Source of the DNA: Bacillota bacterium
Lineage (GTDB): Bacteria; Bacillota; Clostridia; Acetivibrionales; DTU013
Length of the DNA: 64,000 bases
Direction: 5' to 3'
Assembly: GCA_023412665.1 (NCBI GenBank)
Contig: JAEZCA010000051.1
Coordinates: forward strand, 62,001-126,000
In this document: positions 53,477-62,206 of the stretch, piece after piece
How positions within the stretch are numbered: position 1 is the stretch's first letter
Layout of the letters: each line of letters starts with the position of its first letter
Program-made: the position numbers and the translations under genes
Notes under the pieces: generated by a model
What the model saw: the letters and a program-made list of their open reading frames with translations, nothing else
The model's database searches: none
What the model was told of the DNA's origin: nothing

Positions 53477-54544
53477 CTATTTTTTCATATACTTATTAAT
53501 AACCCTGATAACTGCTGATACTCCGCTGTCGTTACCGGCGCTGTTCATAGCGGATATAAGGCCGGATGCGTTTTCCTTAAGCTGATATATTGACCGGATC
53601 AATGCCTCCCCGTTCAATTTATCTTCGTCGAGCAGCATGCTGTAACCCTGCTTCTCAAAGGATGCTGCATTCAGTATCTGATCTCCCCTGCTGGCGGCTT
53701 TTGACAGCGGAATCAAAAGGTTGGGCTTTTTCAGTGCAAGCAGCTCAAAAAGAACTGTAGCTCCAGCCCTTGAAACAACAAAGTCGGCCATAGCGTATAT
53801 GTGCGGCTGCTCTTCGTTTATGTACTCGAATTGCCTGTATCCTCGTCTATTCTCCAGCTCAGGCTCAATATTGCCTTTACCGCAGATATGGCAGATGTTG
53901 AAATCCTTAAGCAGCTTATCAAGTATATCTCTTACTGCCGTATTGATCCTTTCAGAGCCAAGGCTTCCTCCGATAACCATTATAACAGGCTTGGAGCCGT
54001 CAAAGCCGCAAATGCTCCTTCCCGTCTGGCGTTTGCCCTCCATAAGCGATTCTCTTATGGGTATACCCGTCTTTATTCCTTTTTTTTCTGGAATATGCCT
54101 GCCCGATTCGGGAAATGTGTAACAGACAGCCTTTGCAAAAGGCATTGAAAGCTTATTTGTAAGTCCCGGCGTAATGTCTGACTCATGTATCACCACCGGA
54201 ATTTTTCTTAACCATGCTGCCCAGACGACAGGGCACGATACAAAGCCTCCCTTGCTGAACACAACAGCCGGCTTAAGTCTGCCCAGTATGGAAAAAGCCT
54301 GGCTGAGTCCGCCAGCCACCTTAAAGACATCCGTAAGATTCTTAACGTCAAAATACCTGCGCAGCTTACCCGCGCTTATCTCGTGATACGGAATTCCCTC
54401 CCTGAGGACCAGTTCCTTTTCGATACCATTTCGAGAGCCTATATAATGTACATCGCAGCCTTCTCTTCTGAGGGCCGGCAATAACGCTATATTGGGAGTT
54501 ACATGACCCGACGAGCCTCCGCCTGTCAATACTATCGTTTTCAT
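53477..54544 (-). CDS. murG: MurG-type UDP-GlcNAc:lipid I N-acetylglucosaminyltransferase
   Basis: Peripheral membrane GT-B glycosyltransferase converting lipid I to lipid II. The 355-residue protein has the N-terminal glycine loop (LTGGGSSGHVTPN), KGGFVSCPV, the UDP-binding domain (VIMVIGGSLGSERIN) and the donor motif (SRAGATVLFELLALKKPNLLIPL). Here it stands alone, away from the division cluster, where murG normally lies next to murA or ftsQ. It may be the sole copy or a paralogue. Confidence 0.92.
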   Translation of the reverse strand: MKTIVLTGGGSSGHVTPNIALLPALRREGCDVHYIGSRNGIEKELVLREGIPYHEISAGKLRRYFDVKNLTDVFKVAGGLSQAFSILGRLKPAVVFSKGGFVSCPVVWAAWLRKIPVVIHESDITPGLTNKLSMPFAKAVCYTFPESGRHIPEKKGIKTGIPIRESLMEGKRQTGRSICGFDGSKPVIMVIGGSLGSERINTAVRDILDKLLKDFNICHICGKGNIEPELENRRGYRQFEYINEEQPHIYAMADFVVSRAGATVLFELLALKKPNLLIPLSKAASRGDQILNAASFEKQGYSMLLDEDKLNGEALIRSIYQLKENASGLISAMNSAGNDSGVSAVIRVINKYMKK

Positions 54545-54591
54545 ATCAGCTACCTGCTCTCCTGCTACGCAATAATGCTACGTCAGCAAAA

Positions 54592-54633
54592 CCAATTGCG
54601 CTGAAGCATTCAGCGTTTCCAACCTGCAATTGG
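54592..54633 (-). other. Nested inverted repeat upstream of murG
   Basis: CCAATTGC (54592-54599) pairs with GCAATTGG (54626-54633) and encloses CGCTGA/TCAGCG (54599-54615). It lies between the DUF47 gene stop and murG. It has no T-run, so it is not a standard terminator; it may be an operator or RNA structure. Confidence 0.4.
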
Positions 54634-54669
54634 ATACTCCCTTTACATGTTGTGATGCTTCATCATTTA

Positions 54670-55293
54670 TCATGAATTTTTCATTATGACATTCTCGATT
54701 GCATTTGCCACGTCCTCGCAGGAGTCGCAGCACTTCTCAAGGTAATGGTAAACTGTATCCCAGGCCGCCAGCTCCTTGTAGTTCTGACATTCTACGTAAA
54801 GCTCTCTGGTAGCCTCCATGAACAGTACGTCGCCTTCCTCTTCCAGTCGGTTGACTTCTACTACAAGATCATGCAGCTTGGTAGATTTACGGAAGTTGTA
54901 GAACTCGTCAAGGGCTATCTTAAGTGAATTACAGCACTTTACTATAACTGCTGTCATTTTTAATGCATAATCCTTAACATCATTCACATTGTACATATGC
55001 ATGCGCATAAGGACATCTTCTATAGTATCGGTCACTGTGTCGATGGAATCCGCCATTGCCATGATATCTTCGCGTTCGATAGGAGTTATGAATTCCCTTG
55101 AAAGCTTTTTTATCATCTTATGCCTTGCCTCATCGCCGCTATGCTCGATCTCGTGCATTTCCTTCATTTTGGCAGGCAGGTGCTCTGCGTTATAGTTATT
55201 CAGTATATTGTTCAGCAGGTCAGCTGCTTTACAGGAATATACCGCCAATTCAACAAAGGTGTCGAAATAATTTGTACCCTTTTTACGTGCCAT
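54670..55293 (-). CDS. DUF47 Pit accessory protein (PhoU-like)
   Basis: A 207-residue, all-helical protein of the DUF47/PhoU-like family. Conserved features include EIEHSGDEARHKMIKKLSREFITPIEREDIMAMADSIDTVTDTIEDVL (helical metal-binding motifs) and NRLEEEGDVLFMEATREL. In many bacteria it is co-transcribed with a Pit transporter and regulates it. It lies 36 bp downstream of the pit gene. Confidence 0.92.
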   Translation of the reverse strand: MARKKGTNYFDTFVELAVYSCKAADLLNNILNNYNAEHLPAKMKEMHEIEHSGDEARHKMIKKLSREFITPIEREDIMAMADSIDTVTDTIEDVLMRMHMYNVNDVKDYALKMTAVIVKCCNSLKIALDEFYNFRKSTKLHDLVVEVNRLEEEGDVLFMEATRELYVECQNYKELAAWDTVYHYLEKCCDSCEDVANAIENVIMKNS

Positions 55294-55329
55294 ATTTGAA
55301 CCTTCCTCATCAATTATATTTTTTTAATA

Positions 55330-56382
55330 CTAAAATATTCTCATAAAAAGTTTTGCCATTAAGTACCCTATCAGACCACAGCCGGGAAATGTCAGGATCC
55401 ATGCCAGCACCATTTCCTTCACTACTCCCCAGTTGACCGATGATATCCTTTTTGCCGCGCCGACACCCATGACTGCGGTCGTCTTAGTGTGAGTCGTACT
55501 GACGGGAAGTCCCAGGACAATTGCAGTGAAAATGCTCGAAGCGCCTACCAGGTCAGCAGAAAATCCCTGATATGTCTCAAGCTTTACCATGTCCATACCA
55601 ACGGATTTGATTATCCTCATGCCTCCTACGGAGGTTCCAAATGCCATAACAGCGGAACAGAGGATCGCCAGCCAGATCGGTATCGAAAAATCGGTAACGT
55701 TTGATTGGCCCTGGGAAAGGAATAAACCAAGCATAAACACACCCATGAACTTCTGCCCGTCCTGTGCTCCATGCATGAATGCCATGCCTGCCGCACCGGC
55801 TATTTGAGCGTATTTGAAGGTGGAATAGGTTTTTCTTCTATTGAAGCGCTTGAAAATAAGTTCAACAAGCTTTACTACCACCACTCCACCAAAAAAGCCC
55901 ATAAACACTGAAAGAAGAAGCCCGTATATGACCTTCACCCATTCATTTGGATTAATGCCGCTTATTCCTCCCTGCAGCGCAATTGCTGCACCGGAAATAC
56001 CCGCGATCAGTGCATGGCTTTCACTGGTAGGGATACCGAACCACCAGGCAGTCGTCGCCCATATTACAATGGCAAAAAGCGCTGCACAGAGAGCGACAAG
56101 TGCTTCATGGGAGTCACCGCGGAAATCGACCATTTTGTATATGGTCTGGGCAACCTTTGTATTTATCATTGTCATAATAAAAACACCGAGAAAGTCAAAA
56201 ACTGCGGCCATTATAATGGCAGGACGGGGACTCATGGAACGGGTGGAAATACATGTGGCTATTGCATTTGGTGCATCAGTCCAGCCATTGACCATAACCA
56301 CGCCCAGAGTCAGCAGAACGGTTATCATCAGTGCGGGATTTGTAAAGAACTTACTTAAAAAATCCGTTAATGTAATAGTCAT
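55330..56382 (-). CDS. pit: Pit-family inorganic phosphate transporter
   Basis: Low-affinity phosphate:cation symporter of the PiT family. The 350-residue protein has about 10 membrane helices and the duplicated family signature (GWTDAPNAIATCISTRSMSPRPAI near residue 35; GLPVSTTHTKTTAVMGVGAAKR near residue 295), with GIPTSESHALIAGISGAA in the middle. It heads a two-gene operon with the DUF47 gene. Confidence 0.95.
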   Translation of the reverse strand: MTITLTDFLSKFFTNPALMITVLLTLGVVMVNGWTDAPNAIATCISTRSMSPRPAIIMAAVFDFLGVFIMTMINTKVAQTIYKMVDFRGDSHEALVALCAALFAIVIWATTAWWFGIPTSESHALIAGISGAAIALQGGISGINPNEWVKVIYGLLLSVFMGFFGGVVVVKLVELIFKRFNRRKTYSTFKYAQIAGAAGMAFMHGAQDGQKFMGVFMLGLFLSQGQSNVTDFSIPIWLAILCSAVMAFGTSVGGMRIIKSVGMDMVKLETYQGFSADLVGASSIFTAIVLGLPVSTTHTKTTAVMGVGAAKRISSVNWGVVKEMVLAWILTFPGCGLIGYLMAKLFMRIF

Positions 56383-56601
56383 TATTCATCAACTTTCTTT
56401 TAAAGTTTGTTTATTTATATTATGAACAGCATCAAACGTTTTTAGCATACCATGTTTTTTTTCTCTTAACAATACCGGTAAACATAAAATATAACTAAAT
56501 CGAGCTTGTTCAGTAATTTGTATAAACAATGGCAAATTAAAAGAATAATATTTATGATTTATTGCTATAGCAGAAATCTTACACTGTTACATAGCCGGTA
56601 T

Positions 56602-56656
56602 AAAAGTATATCCTTTCAGCACCTGCACATTTCCGCCGCCGAAAGGATATACTTTT
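56602..56656 (-). terminator. Long-stem hairpin after dnaK
   Basis: A perfect 16-bp stem (AAAAGTATATCCTTTC with GAAAGGATATACTTTT) encloses a 23-base GC-richer loop, 12 bases past the dnaK stop. The descending arm ends in TTTT. The long loop is atypical for a terminator; it might be one or a protein-binding palindrome. The rest of the 286-base gap shows nothing clear. Confidence 0.55.
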
Positions 56657-56668
56657 GTGATTTTCTCC

Positions 56669-58453
56669 TTATTTGGTTTCCCGGTCAACGCCTGCTATTC
56701 GGCAAGCATTGGCACTGCTGGATTTCAGACGCCCTATGGCTTCACTTATCGCTGCGATATCGCCGTCGGTCATCTTGTCAGGCCTTGCCCTCATCAGAAG
56801 CTTTTGCAGATCGGCTATATCCGCCTTCATCTGTTTCCTTTCTTCCTTCGAAATCTCTTTTTTTGCCTTATCAAGGGCAGTTTGAGCAATAGTCAGGCAC
56901 TTGCCTGCCTCCGCATTTATTTCAAGCGCCTGCATGCGGATGCCGTCCTGTGACGCGTATTGCTCCGCGTCGCGGATCGCCTGTTCGATCTGAGTGTCGG
57001 ACATACGCTCATTGTCGGTAATAGTTATAGATTGTTCCTTGCCGGTATCCAGGTCCTTTGCGGAAACTCTCAGAATTCCGTTTGAATCGATATCAAAGGT
57101 GACTTCTATCTGCGGTACGCCGGCAGGAGCTGGTTTGATGCCGTTCAGTCTGAATTTTCCGATGATCTTGTTATCCTTTGCCATTGGGCGCTCACCTTGC
57201 AAAACATTGATTTCAACGCTTCGCTGATAGTTGGCCGCAGTGGAGAATACCTGCGAATAATGCACGGGGAGCGTAGTATTCCGTTCCACGAGCCGGGTGG
57301 CAACACCGCCGACCGTTTCAATGGAAAGACTCAGCGGCGTGACATCAAGCAAGAGAATGCTATCTCTGCCATATAGCATCATCGATCCTCCGGAAAGCGT
57401 GTCGCCCTGCACTGCCGCACCCTGTGCCACACATTCGTCAGGGTTGATGTTTTTTGACGGAATGATTCCCGTCAGTACCCTGACCTTGTCCTGCACAGCG
57501 GGAATCCTCGTGGAGCCGCCCACAAGCAGCACTTTTGAAAGCTCAGATGCGGCAATACCCGCATCTGTCAAAGCGTTCTGTACGGGAATAGCGGTTCGGT
57601 CGACTAAATCACGTGTTAACTCATTGAACCTGGCACGGGAAAGTGTATATTCAAAATTTATTGGAGAGCCGTGGGACTGTGTCAGATAAGGGAGCGCGAT
57701 ATAGCTGTTTTCTGTAGAAGACAGCTCTTTTTTCGTCTGTTCCGCCGCCTCCTTTACTCGCTGCAGGGCGGCAAAATCCCGTCTTACATCAACGTGATGA
57801 TCTTTTTGTATCACATCGACCAAATGATTTACGATCCGTTCGTCAAAGTCGTCGCCGCCAAGATGATTGTCACCATTGGTTGCTAAAACCTCGATCACAC
57901 CTTCACCTATTTCGATAATGGAAACATCGAAGGTACCTCCGCCTAAATCGAAAACCATGATTTTCTGCGGATTGCCGTTGTCAAGTCCGTAAGCAAGCGC
58001 AGCACTGGTCGGCTCATTGATGATACGTTTAACATTCAACCCTGCAATTTTTCCGGCATCCTTTGTTGCCTGCCTTTGAATATCGTTGAAATACGCCGGA
58101 ACGGTTATAACAGCATCTGTTACCTCCTCACCGAGATAAGCCTGTGCATCGGCTTTCAGCTTGCGTAAAATCATTGCACTTATCTCCTGAGGAGAATACA
58201 TTTTCCCATCGATTTCTTTTTTCCATTCGGTGCCCATGTGGCGCTTGACCGAGCTGATCGTCCGTTCGCTGTTCATTACCGCCTGCCGGACCGCCTGATC
58301 GCCGACCAGGCGCTCTCCTTCCTTCGTAAAGGCAACAACGCTCGGTGTTGTCCGGTTGCCGTTTTCATTCGGGATGATGACCGGATTGCCGCCCTCTACC
58401 AAGGCAACGCAGCTATTTGTTGTACCCAGATCTATTCCTATCGTTTTACCCAT
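56669..58453 (-). CDS. dnaK: Hsp70 chaperone DnaK (probable secondary copy)
   Basis: ATP-dependent Hsp70 chaperone. The 594-residue protein has the Hsp70 signatures IGIDLGTTNSCVA, VFDLGGGTFDVSI and VLLVGGSTRIPAVQ, the substrate-binding beta domain (DVTPLSLSIETVGGVATRLVERNTTLPV) and a short helical lid. It lacks the long C-terminal tail; the principal DnaK is usually about 610-640. It is encoded with a J-domain and a zinc-ribbon protein rather than grpE/hrcA, and no CIRCE element was seen, so it is probably not the main heat-shock copy. Confidence 0.92.
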   Translation of the reverse strand: MGKTIGIDLGTTNSCVALVEGGNPVIIPNENGNRTTPSVVAFTKEGERLVGDQAVRQAVMNSERTISSVKRHMGTEWKKEIDGKMYSPQEISAMILRKLKADAQAYLGEEVTDAVITVPAYFNDIQRQATKDAGKIAGLNVKRIINEPTSAALAYGLDNGNPQKIMVFDLGGGTFDVSIIEIGEGVIEVLATNGDNHLGGDDFDERIVNHLVDVIQKDHHVDVRRDFAALQRVKEAAEQTKKELSSTENSYIALPYLTQSHGSPINFEYTLSRARFNELTRDLVDRTAIPVQNALTDAGIAASELSKVLLVGGSTRIPAVQDKVRVLTGIIPSKNINPDECVAQGAAVQGDTLSGGSMMLYGRDSILLLDVTPLSLSIETVGGVATRLVERNTTLPVHYSQVFSTAANYQRSVEINVLQGERPMAKDNKIIGKFRLNGIKPAPAGVPQIEVTFDIDSNGILRVSAKDLDTGKEQSITITDNERMSDTQIEQAIRDAEQYASQDGIRMQALEINAEAGKCLTIAQTALDKAKKEISKEERKQMKADIADLQKLLMRARPDKMTDGDIAAISEAIGRLKSSSANACRIAGVDRETK

Positions 58454-58471
58454 GATTACTATTCCTTTCTG

Positions 58472-59239
58472 TTAACGACCGTATGATAAGCTGTAAATCA
58501 GCATTTGCATCAAATAAAATATAACTCGAGCTGCCATGATACCAAAAATCAACTTGGCTATGAAGCCAAAAGGAGAATGAACACTATATGAAGTCCGGGT
58601 TTGATTTTCATTGGAATACTCATTTAACAGCTGCTTGTAAACCGGATTTCCCGAGTCCATTTGAATAGCTTTCTGCAAAAGCTCCTGCGCTCTCACAACA
58701 TCGCCGATTCCATGGTGAGCAACTGCGCTGACATAGTACCACCTGGCATTCCTATATGAACTGGTTATTCGCGACAGAATAATCATTGCATCAGAATATC
58801 GCCTGCTGTTCACAGCGTTTATTGCACGGACGAGCTCGTCCGGATCGCCGCTTTGCGGACGAGGCGTTGTATCATATTGCCTTGTGGCAAAGCCGAATAT
58901 GTCACCGAAATCAAAGCCTCCAAAATCGCTGTACCATCCGCCGGCACCCTGGTACCATCCGTATCCCTGATTTGCGCTTTGCTGTCCGGTCTGTCCGTAT
59001 CCGCCGGCAGACGAGCGGTATTGCTGCTTTTTCTGTTCCTGCTCCTGCCTTGCCTTATATTTCTCCGGATTCTGGAGCAAATCATATGCCTCGTTGACCT
59101 CATTCATCTTTCGCGCTGCCTCCGGATCGTTCGGATGCAGGTCCGGATGATATTCCTTTGCTTTTTTGCGGTATGCTTTTTTTATTTCGTCCTGAGACGC
59201 TCCCGGCGATACGCCGAGAATCCTGTAGGGGTCAATCAT
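58472..59239 (-). CDS. J-domain protein with C-terminal membrane anchor
   Basis: A 255-residue DnaJ-type cochaperone. The J domain occupies residues 1-65 (DPYRILGVSPGASQDEIKKAYRKKAKEYHPDLHPND; HPD present). A Gln/Tyr/Gly-rich linker (about 70-130) and a TPR-like helical region (AINAVNSRRYSDAMIILSRI; AVAHHGIGDVVRAQELLQKAI) follow, and a C-terminal hydrophobic helix (FIAKLIFGIMAARVIFYLMQMLIYSL) anchors it. It lacks the zinc and C-terminal DnaJ domains, so it likely recruits the adjacent DnaK to the membrane. Confidence 0.9.
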   Translation of the reverse strand: MIDPYRILGVSPGASQDEIKKAYRKKAKEYHPDLHPNDPEAARKMNEVNEAYDLLQNPEKYKARQEQEQKKQQYRSSAGGYGQTGQQSANQGYGWYQGAGGWYSDFGGFDFGDIFGFATRQYDTTPRPQSGDPDELVRAINAVNSRRYSDAMIILSRITSSYRNARWYYVSAVAHHGIGDVVRAQELLQKAIQMDSGNPVYKQLLNEYSNENQTRTSYSVHSPFGFIAKLIFGIMAARVIFYLMQMLIYSLSYGR

Positions 59240-59255
59240 ATCGTTTCCTCATTCA

Positions 59256-59678
59256 TTATGTTCTTTTTTCAAATCCCTGCCCGCATTTCGGACAATTAAC
59301 AGTTATTGTTCTGCCTTTTCCGGGTTTGCCGATACGCACGATTGCCTTGCAGTGCGGGCATTTGTAGTATTTATGTGTCCTCCGGTCGCGCCAAATGTTT
59401 CTGCAAAGCAGAAGTCTCTGTTTGATCCTGTTTTTGATAGTCAGGTATTTCTGCCTTTCCATTTGCCTCTTGTATGTGTTTTTTGAAAATCCCCGGAACC
59501 ATGACCATATCAGTAAAAAAAGCGCAAGGAAATATATAATCCCCAGATACGGCACACGCGACAAGAGCAACAGGATGAGTCCGGCAATGGCAAGGAATCG
59601 AGATAATTCGTCAAATCCATACCGTCCCTGCATAAACTGCTGAATCCTATAACCAATATTGCTAAACAATTTTTTCAT
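59256..59678 (-). CDS. Membrane protein with C-terminal zinc ribbon
   Basis: A 140-residue protein with two hydrophobic helices (about residues 27-62), a long basic segment (NTYKRQMERQKYLTIKNRIKQR) and a C-terminal four-Cys zinc ribbon (YKCPHCK ... VNCPKCGQGF). It is the first gene of the operon with the J-domain gene and dnaK. AAGGAAG precedes the ATG. The function is unknown; a substrate or adaptor role for the membrane-tethered chaperone pair is an inference from context. Confidence 0.8.
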   Translation of the reverse strand: MKKLFSNIGYRIQQFMQGRYGFDELSRFLAIAGLILLLLSRVPYLGIIYFLALFLLIWSWFRGFSKNTYKRQMERQKYLTIKNRIKQRLLLCRNIWRDRRTHKYYKCPHCKAIVRIGKPGKGRTITVNCPKCGQGFEKRT

Positions 59679-59713
59679 GATCTCTGCTTCCTTCTGTTCA
59701 GGTTGTTGCTCAG

Positions 59714-59741
59714 ATTATACGATCTCATTCTAAACTGAAAA
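59714..59741 (-). promoter_or_regulatory. Candidate promoter of the zinc-ribbon/dnaJ/dnaK operon
   Basis: TATAAT (59714-59719) and TTTTCA (59736-59741) are 16 bases apart on the minus strand, about 36 bases before the first gene. The -10 is perfect and the -35 weak, as expected for an activator-dependent promoter. An 11-bp direct repeat array lies 53-92 bases further upstream. Confidence 0.6.
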
Positions 59742-59793
59742 TAAACAAGGAAGGTCAGATCAATTCCGGCAATGATTTGCCGATCGATGAACC

Positions 59794-59833
59794 ATTTAGG
59801 GTTTATTTAGGGTTTATTTAGGGTTTATTTAGG
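59794..59833. repeat. 11-bp tandem direct repeat, 3.6 copies
   Basis: The unit ATTTAGGGTTT is repeated exactly at 59794, 59805, 59816 and (partial) 59827. The array covers the stop codon of the histidine kinase gene. The period matches one DNA helical turn, typical of OmpR/PhoB-family binding arrays. Confidence 0.9.
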
Positions 59834-60880
59834 CATTGACACGGTAAATACCGTTTTGTGATTTCCGGATAACACGGTAACGTCACCGTTATGCAATTTA
59901 ACGATCGCTTTAACCACGGCGAGCCCGACACCGTTGCCTTCACTTGAATGGGACTCATCCGCCTGGTAAAACTTCCGGAAGATCTGTTCTTTTAATTCTG
60001 AAGGGATCTCAACGCCGGTGTCGGCAATAGAAACGAATATATGATTCTCCGTTTCAGTGATGCCGACACGCACCGAGGTGCCTTCGTCACTATATTTGAC
60101 AGCATTATCTATCAGATTGATCCACACCTGCTTGAGCATTTCTTCGTTGGCGTTGATTGAATATTCACCAAAATCAAGCTCCGGAGTGATATTCTTTCTG
60201 CTCCACTTGTTTTCAAGAAGCAGAAAGCAGTTCCTGATCTGCTCGGAAAGATTGTATTCCGACACTCCGGTCAGGATCGTCTGATTTTCAACCTTCGTCA
60301 GATTCAGCACATTTGTTGCCATGGCAGAGAGGCGAAGAGACTCTTCCTCAATAATATCTATATACTCAGCTTTCTGCTCTTCAGTAAGACCACCGTGCTT
60401 GAGCAGCTTCGCAAATCCCGCGATGGAAACGATGGGTGTCTTGAACTCGTGGGAAAAATTATTTATAAAATCTGAACGGAGTATTTCCGTCCTGTCAAGT
60501 TCTTCTGCCAGATTGTTAAAGCTTCGGCTGATTTCCACTGCTGTCGGGTGCTTGCCGAGATGTTTCCCGAATTGAAGGCGAGCTTTGTAGTCGCCGGAAG
60601 CAAGCCGGTTCATAGCGTTGATAATAGCATTGACAGGCTTAAGGGGGATACGGCTTGTTACGGTAGACAGGATCGCGCCGATGGACACGCTTGCTATCAT
60701 CATCCTTAGGATCAGGTGTTCACTTTTGGGGCCGTCACCAATAGGCTCCAATACTCCGCGATTGATCAAAAAGATGACAACTCCGCCAACAATAGCTATT
60801 GTGACAATGAAAAAACAAAATACCATGCCAGAGAACAGCAATGTCAATGCCAGACGGTGTTTCCTTTGTTCAGGCTTCAT
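59825..60880 (-). CDS. Sensor histidine kinase (OmpR-class partner)
   Basis: A 351-residue membrane histidine kinase with two helices (about 10-38 and 50-72) separated by a very short extracytoplasmic loop (RGVLEPIGDGPKSEHL), a HAMP domain (KPVNAIINAMNRLASGDYKARL), HisKA (FINNFSHEFKTPIVSIAGFAKLL) and HATPase (ILLENKWSRKNITPELDF; WINLIDNAVKYSDEG; GNGVGLAVVKAIV). The tiny sensor loop suggests sensing within the membrane, as in BceS-like or LiaS-like envelope-stress kinases. It overlaps the regulator gene by 4 bp. Confidence 0.92.
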   Translation of the reverse strand: MKPEQRKHRLALTLLFSGMVFCFFIVTIAIVGGVVIFLINRGVLEPIGDGPKSEHLILRMMIASVSIGAILSTVTSRIPLKPVNAIINAMNRLASGDYKARLQFGKHLGKHPTAVEISRSFNNLAEELDRTEILRSDFINNFSHEFKTPIVSIAGFAKLLKHGGLTEEQKAEYIDIIEEESLRLSAMATNVLNLTKVENQTILTGVSEYNLSEQIRNCFLLLENKWSRKNITPELDFGEYSINANEEMLKQVWINLIDNAVKYSDEGTSVRVGITETENHIFVSIADTGVEIPSELKEQIFRKFYQADESHSSEGNGVGLAVVKAIVKLHNGDVTVLSGNHKTVFTVSMPK

Positions 60881-61551
60881 ACTTTTTTCACCGCCTTATA
60901 ACCAAGTCCCCTGACGGATTCGATTTCAAATTCTCCCCATCCGTCAAACCGTTTCCGCAATCTTCCGATATGGACGGTTACCGTCTCCCAGCCAGACTCG
61001 CTCTCATTGCCCCATATTTCATCCATTAGCTGTATACGGGTGAAAATCTTGCCTGGATAAGAGAGCAATTTATATAGAAGCATAAATTCCTTTTGAGGCA
61101 ATTCCTGAACCTCACCGTTTTTAAAAACCGTAAGGCTGTCATAATCAAGTATGACATCGCCTATGACGATTTTCTTTTCGCTTGCGATCTGTGCGCGGCG
61201 AAGAAGAGCTTTAATGCGAAGCAGCATTTCTTCCATGTCGATGGGCTTTGTAATGTAATCATCCGTACCGACGATGAATCCCCTGTGTCTGTCCTCCGGC
61301 AATTGTTTGGCGGAAACCATCAAAATGGGCAGATTATTATTTGCTTTTCGCAAGACTCTGGTAAACTCGTATCCGTCCATCTTCGGCATCATAATGTCAA
61401 GAACCACAAGGTCGATATGTTCCCTGTCCATCACGTCAATCGCATCCTCACCGTTGACAGCGGTGAAGACAGTGTAATTTTCTGCCGTCAGAACCGCTTC
61501 CAACAATCGGCGTGTATTTTTATCATCATCGACAACCAAAATTCGAAACAT
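60877..61551 (-). CDS. OmpR/PhoB-family response regulator
   Basis: A 224-residue regulator with an N-terminal receiver (DDD at 8-10; phospho-acceptor in LVVLDIMMPKMDGYEF, about residue 53; Lys in YITKPIDM) and a C-terminal winged helix (LTVFKNGEVQELPQKEFMLLYKLLSYPGKIFTRIQLMDEIWG; VTVHIGRLRKRF). GGAGAAGGAA precedes the ATG. It is transcribed with the kinase gene and is the likely binder of the adjacent 11-bp repeats. Confidence 0.92.
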   Translation of the reverse strand: MFRILVVDDDKNTRRLLEAVLTAENYTVFTAVNGEDAIDVMDREHIDLVVLDIMMPKMDGYEFTRVLRKANNNLPILMVSAKQLPEDRHRGFIVGTDDYITKPIDMEEMLLRIKALLRRAQIASEKKIVIGDVILDYDSLTVFKNGEVQELPQKEFMLLYKLLSYPGKIFTRIQLMDEIWGNESESGWETVTVHIGRLRKRFDGWGEFEIESVRGLGYKAVKKV

Positions 61552-61963
61552 TTCCTTCTCCTCATATCCGGTAAAATGACATAATTAATCTTGCCTGAAA
61601 TAGTTTACTACATAAACATAAACTCAAACAAAACTTTTTTGGCAGTCATGCATTTTAACAGAGGAAGGAGAAACGGGGGCCCATTTATGCTCTTCCGTTC
61701 ACGAAACGTACTGCATCAAAAAGGACATACCCTGTCTTCATATGGACTATGTACCTTTTTATTCATCCTGTTTGGCTAAGGTATCCCGCACTTGCCTGCA
61801 AATTCATCCGGGCAGCAAAAATCTTTGCAGGTCAAAATCCACATGCATAAGAGCCTGTCATCACTGACCGGCCCTTATTGTGCCAAACTCTCCTGATAGC
61901 TTTGGTTAGACTGTCCGAAAAGAGTTTTTCCGAAAGGCATTTAATTATACATAAAACCCTTAT

Positions 61964-62102
61964 GGGACTACTCATTTTTGCAGCTTTTGAACAAAACTAT
62001 GTTCTGGAAAGCCTATTTCATAGCCCCATGGGCAAATGAACAATAAAAATGAGAACTCTTATCACATATATTGTTCAAAAGTTGAAAAAGTGAGTAGTGC
62101 CC
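61964..62102. repeat. 139-bp palindromic element with 31/32-bp inverted ends
   Basis: The left arm (61964-61994, GGGACTACTCA... CTTTTGAACAA) is an inverted copy of the right arm (62071-62102) with about 28 of 32 positions paired, one of them a gap. The 76-base centre has no reading frame and contains a smaller CTCATTTTT/AAAAATGAG complementarity. It looks like a MITE or an insertion sequence remnant; no clear target-site duplication was seen. Confidence 0.6.
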
Positions 62103-62170
62103 TCTGCTTTTACCATCCATCTTAGTTTCAAAGGCCTGCAAACGGTCTGGAAAATACTCTAAAAAGCGTT

Positions 62171-62195
62171 AAAAAGCCTGATAAATCAGGCTTTT
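62171..62195 (-). terminator. Terminator after tRNA-Ala
   Basis: AAAAGCCTGA and TCAGGCTTTT form a 10-bp stem with a four-base loop and T-run on the minus strand, 11 bases beyond the tRNA 3' end. Confidence 0.88.
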
Positions 62196-62206
62196 CAGAC
62201 AAATTA

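Larger units (their letters stand above)
61552..62206. other. Gene-free region between response regulator and tRNA-Ala
   Basis: This 655-base stretch holds the regulator's upstream region, a 62-codon open frame at 61591-61779 that has no ribosome site and is not credited, a 139-bp inverted-repeat element (61964-62102), and the tRNA-Ala terminator. The remainder shows no coding signal. Confidence 0.6.

Noticed and set aside
58853..59299. 148-codon plus-strand frame
   Set aside because: Antisense to the J-domain gene; hydrophobic only because it is the complement of a low-complexity linker.
59679..59824. CIRCE/HrcA operator for the dnaK operon
   Set aside because: No TTAGCACTC-N9-GAGTGCTAA element or close variant is seen upstream of the operon.
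59794..59833. CRISPR array
   Set aside because: The repeats are contiguous 11-mers with no spacers; no cas genes anywhere in the window.
61591..61779. 62-codon plus-strand frame in a gene-free region
   Set aside because: The start is TTG without a ribosome site, and no recognisable domain is present.
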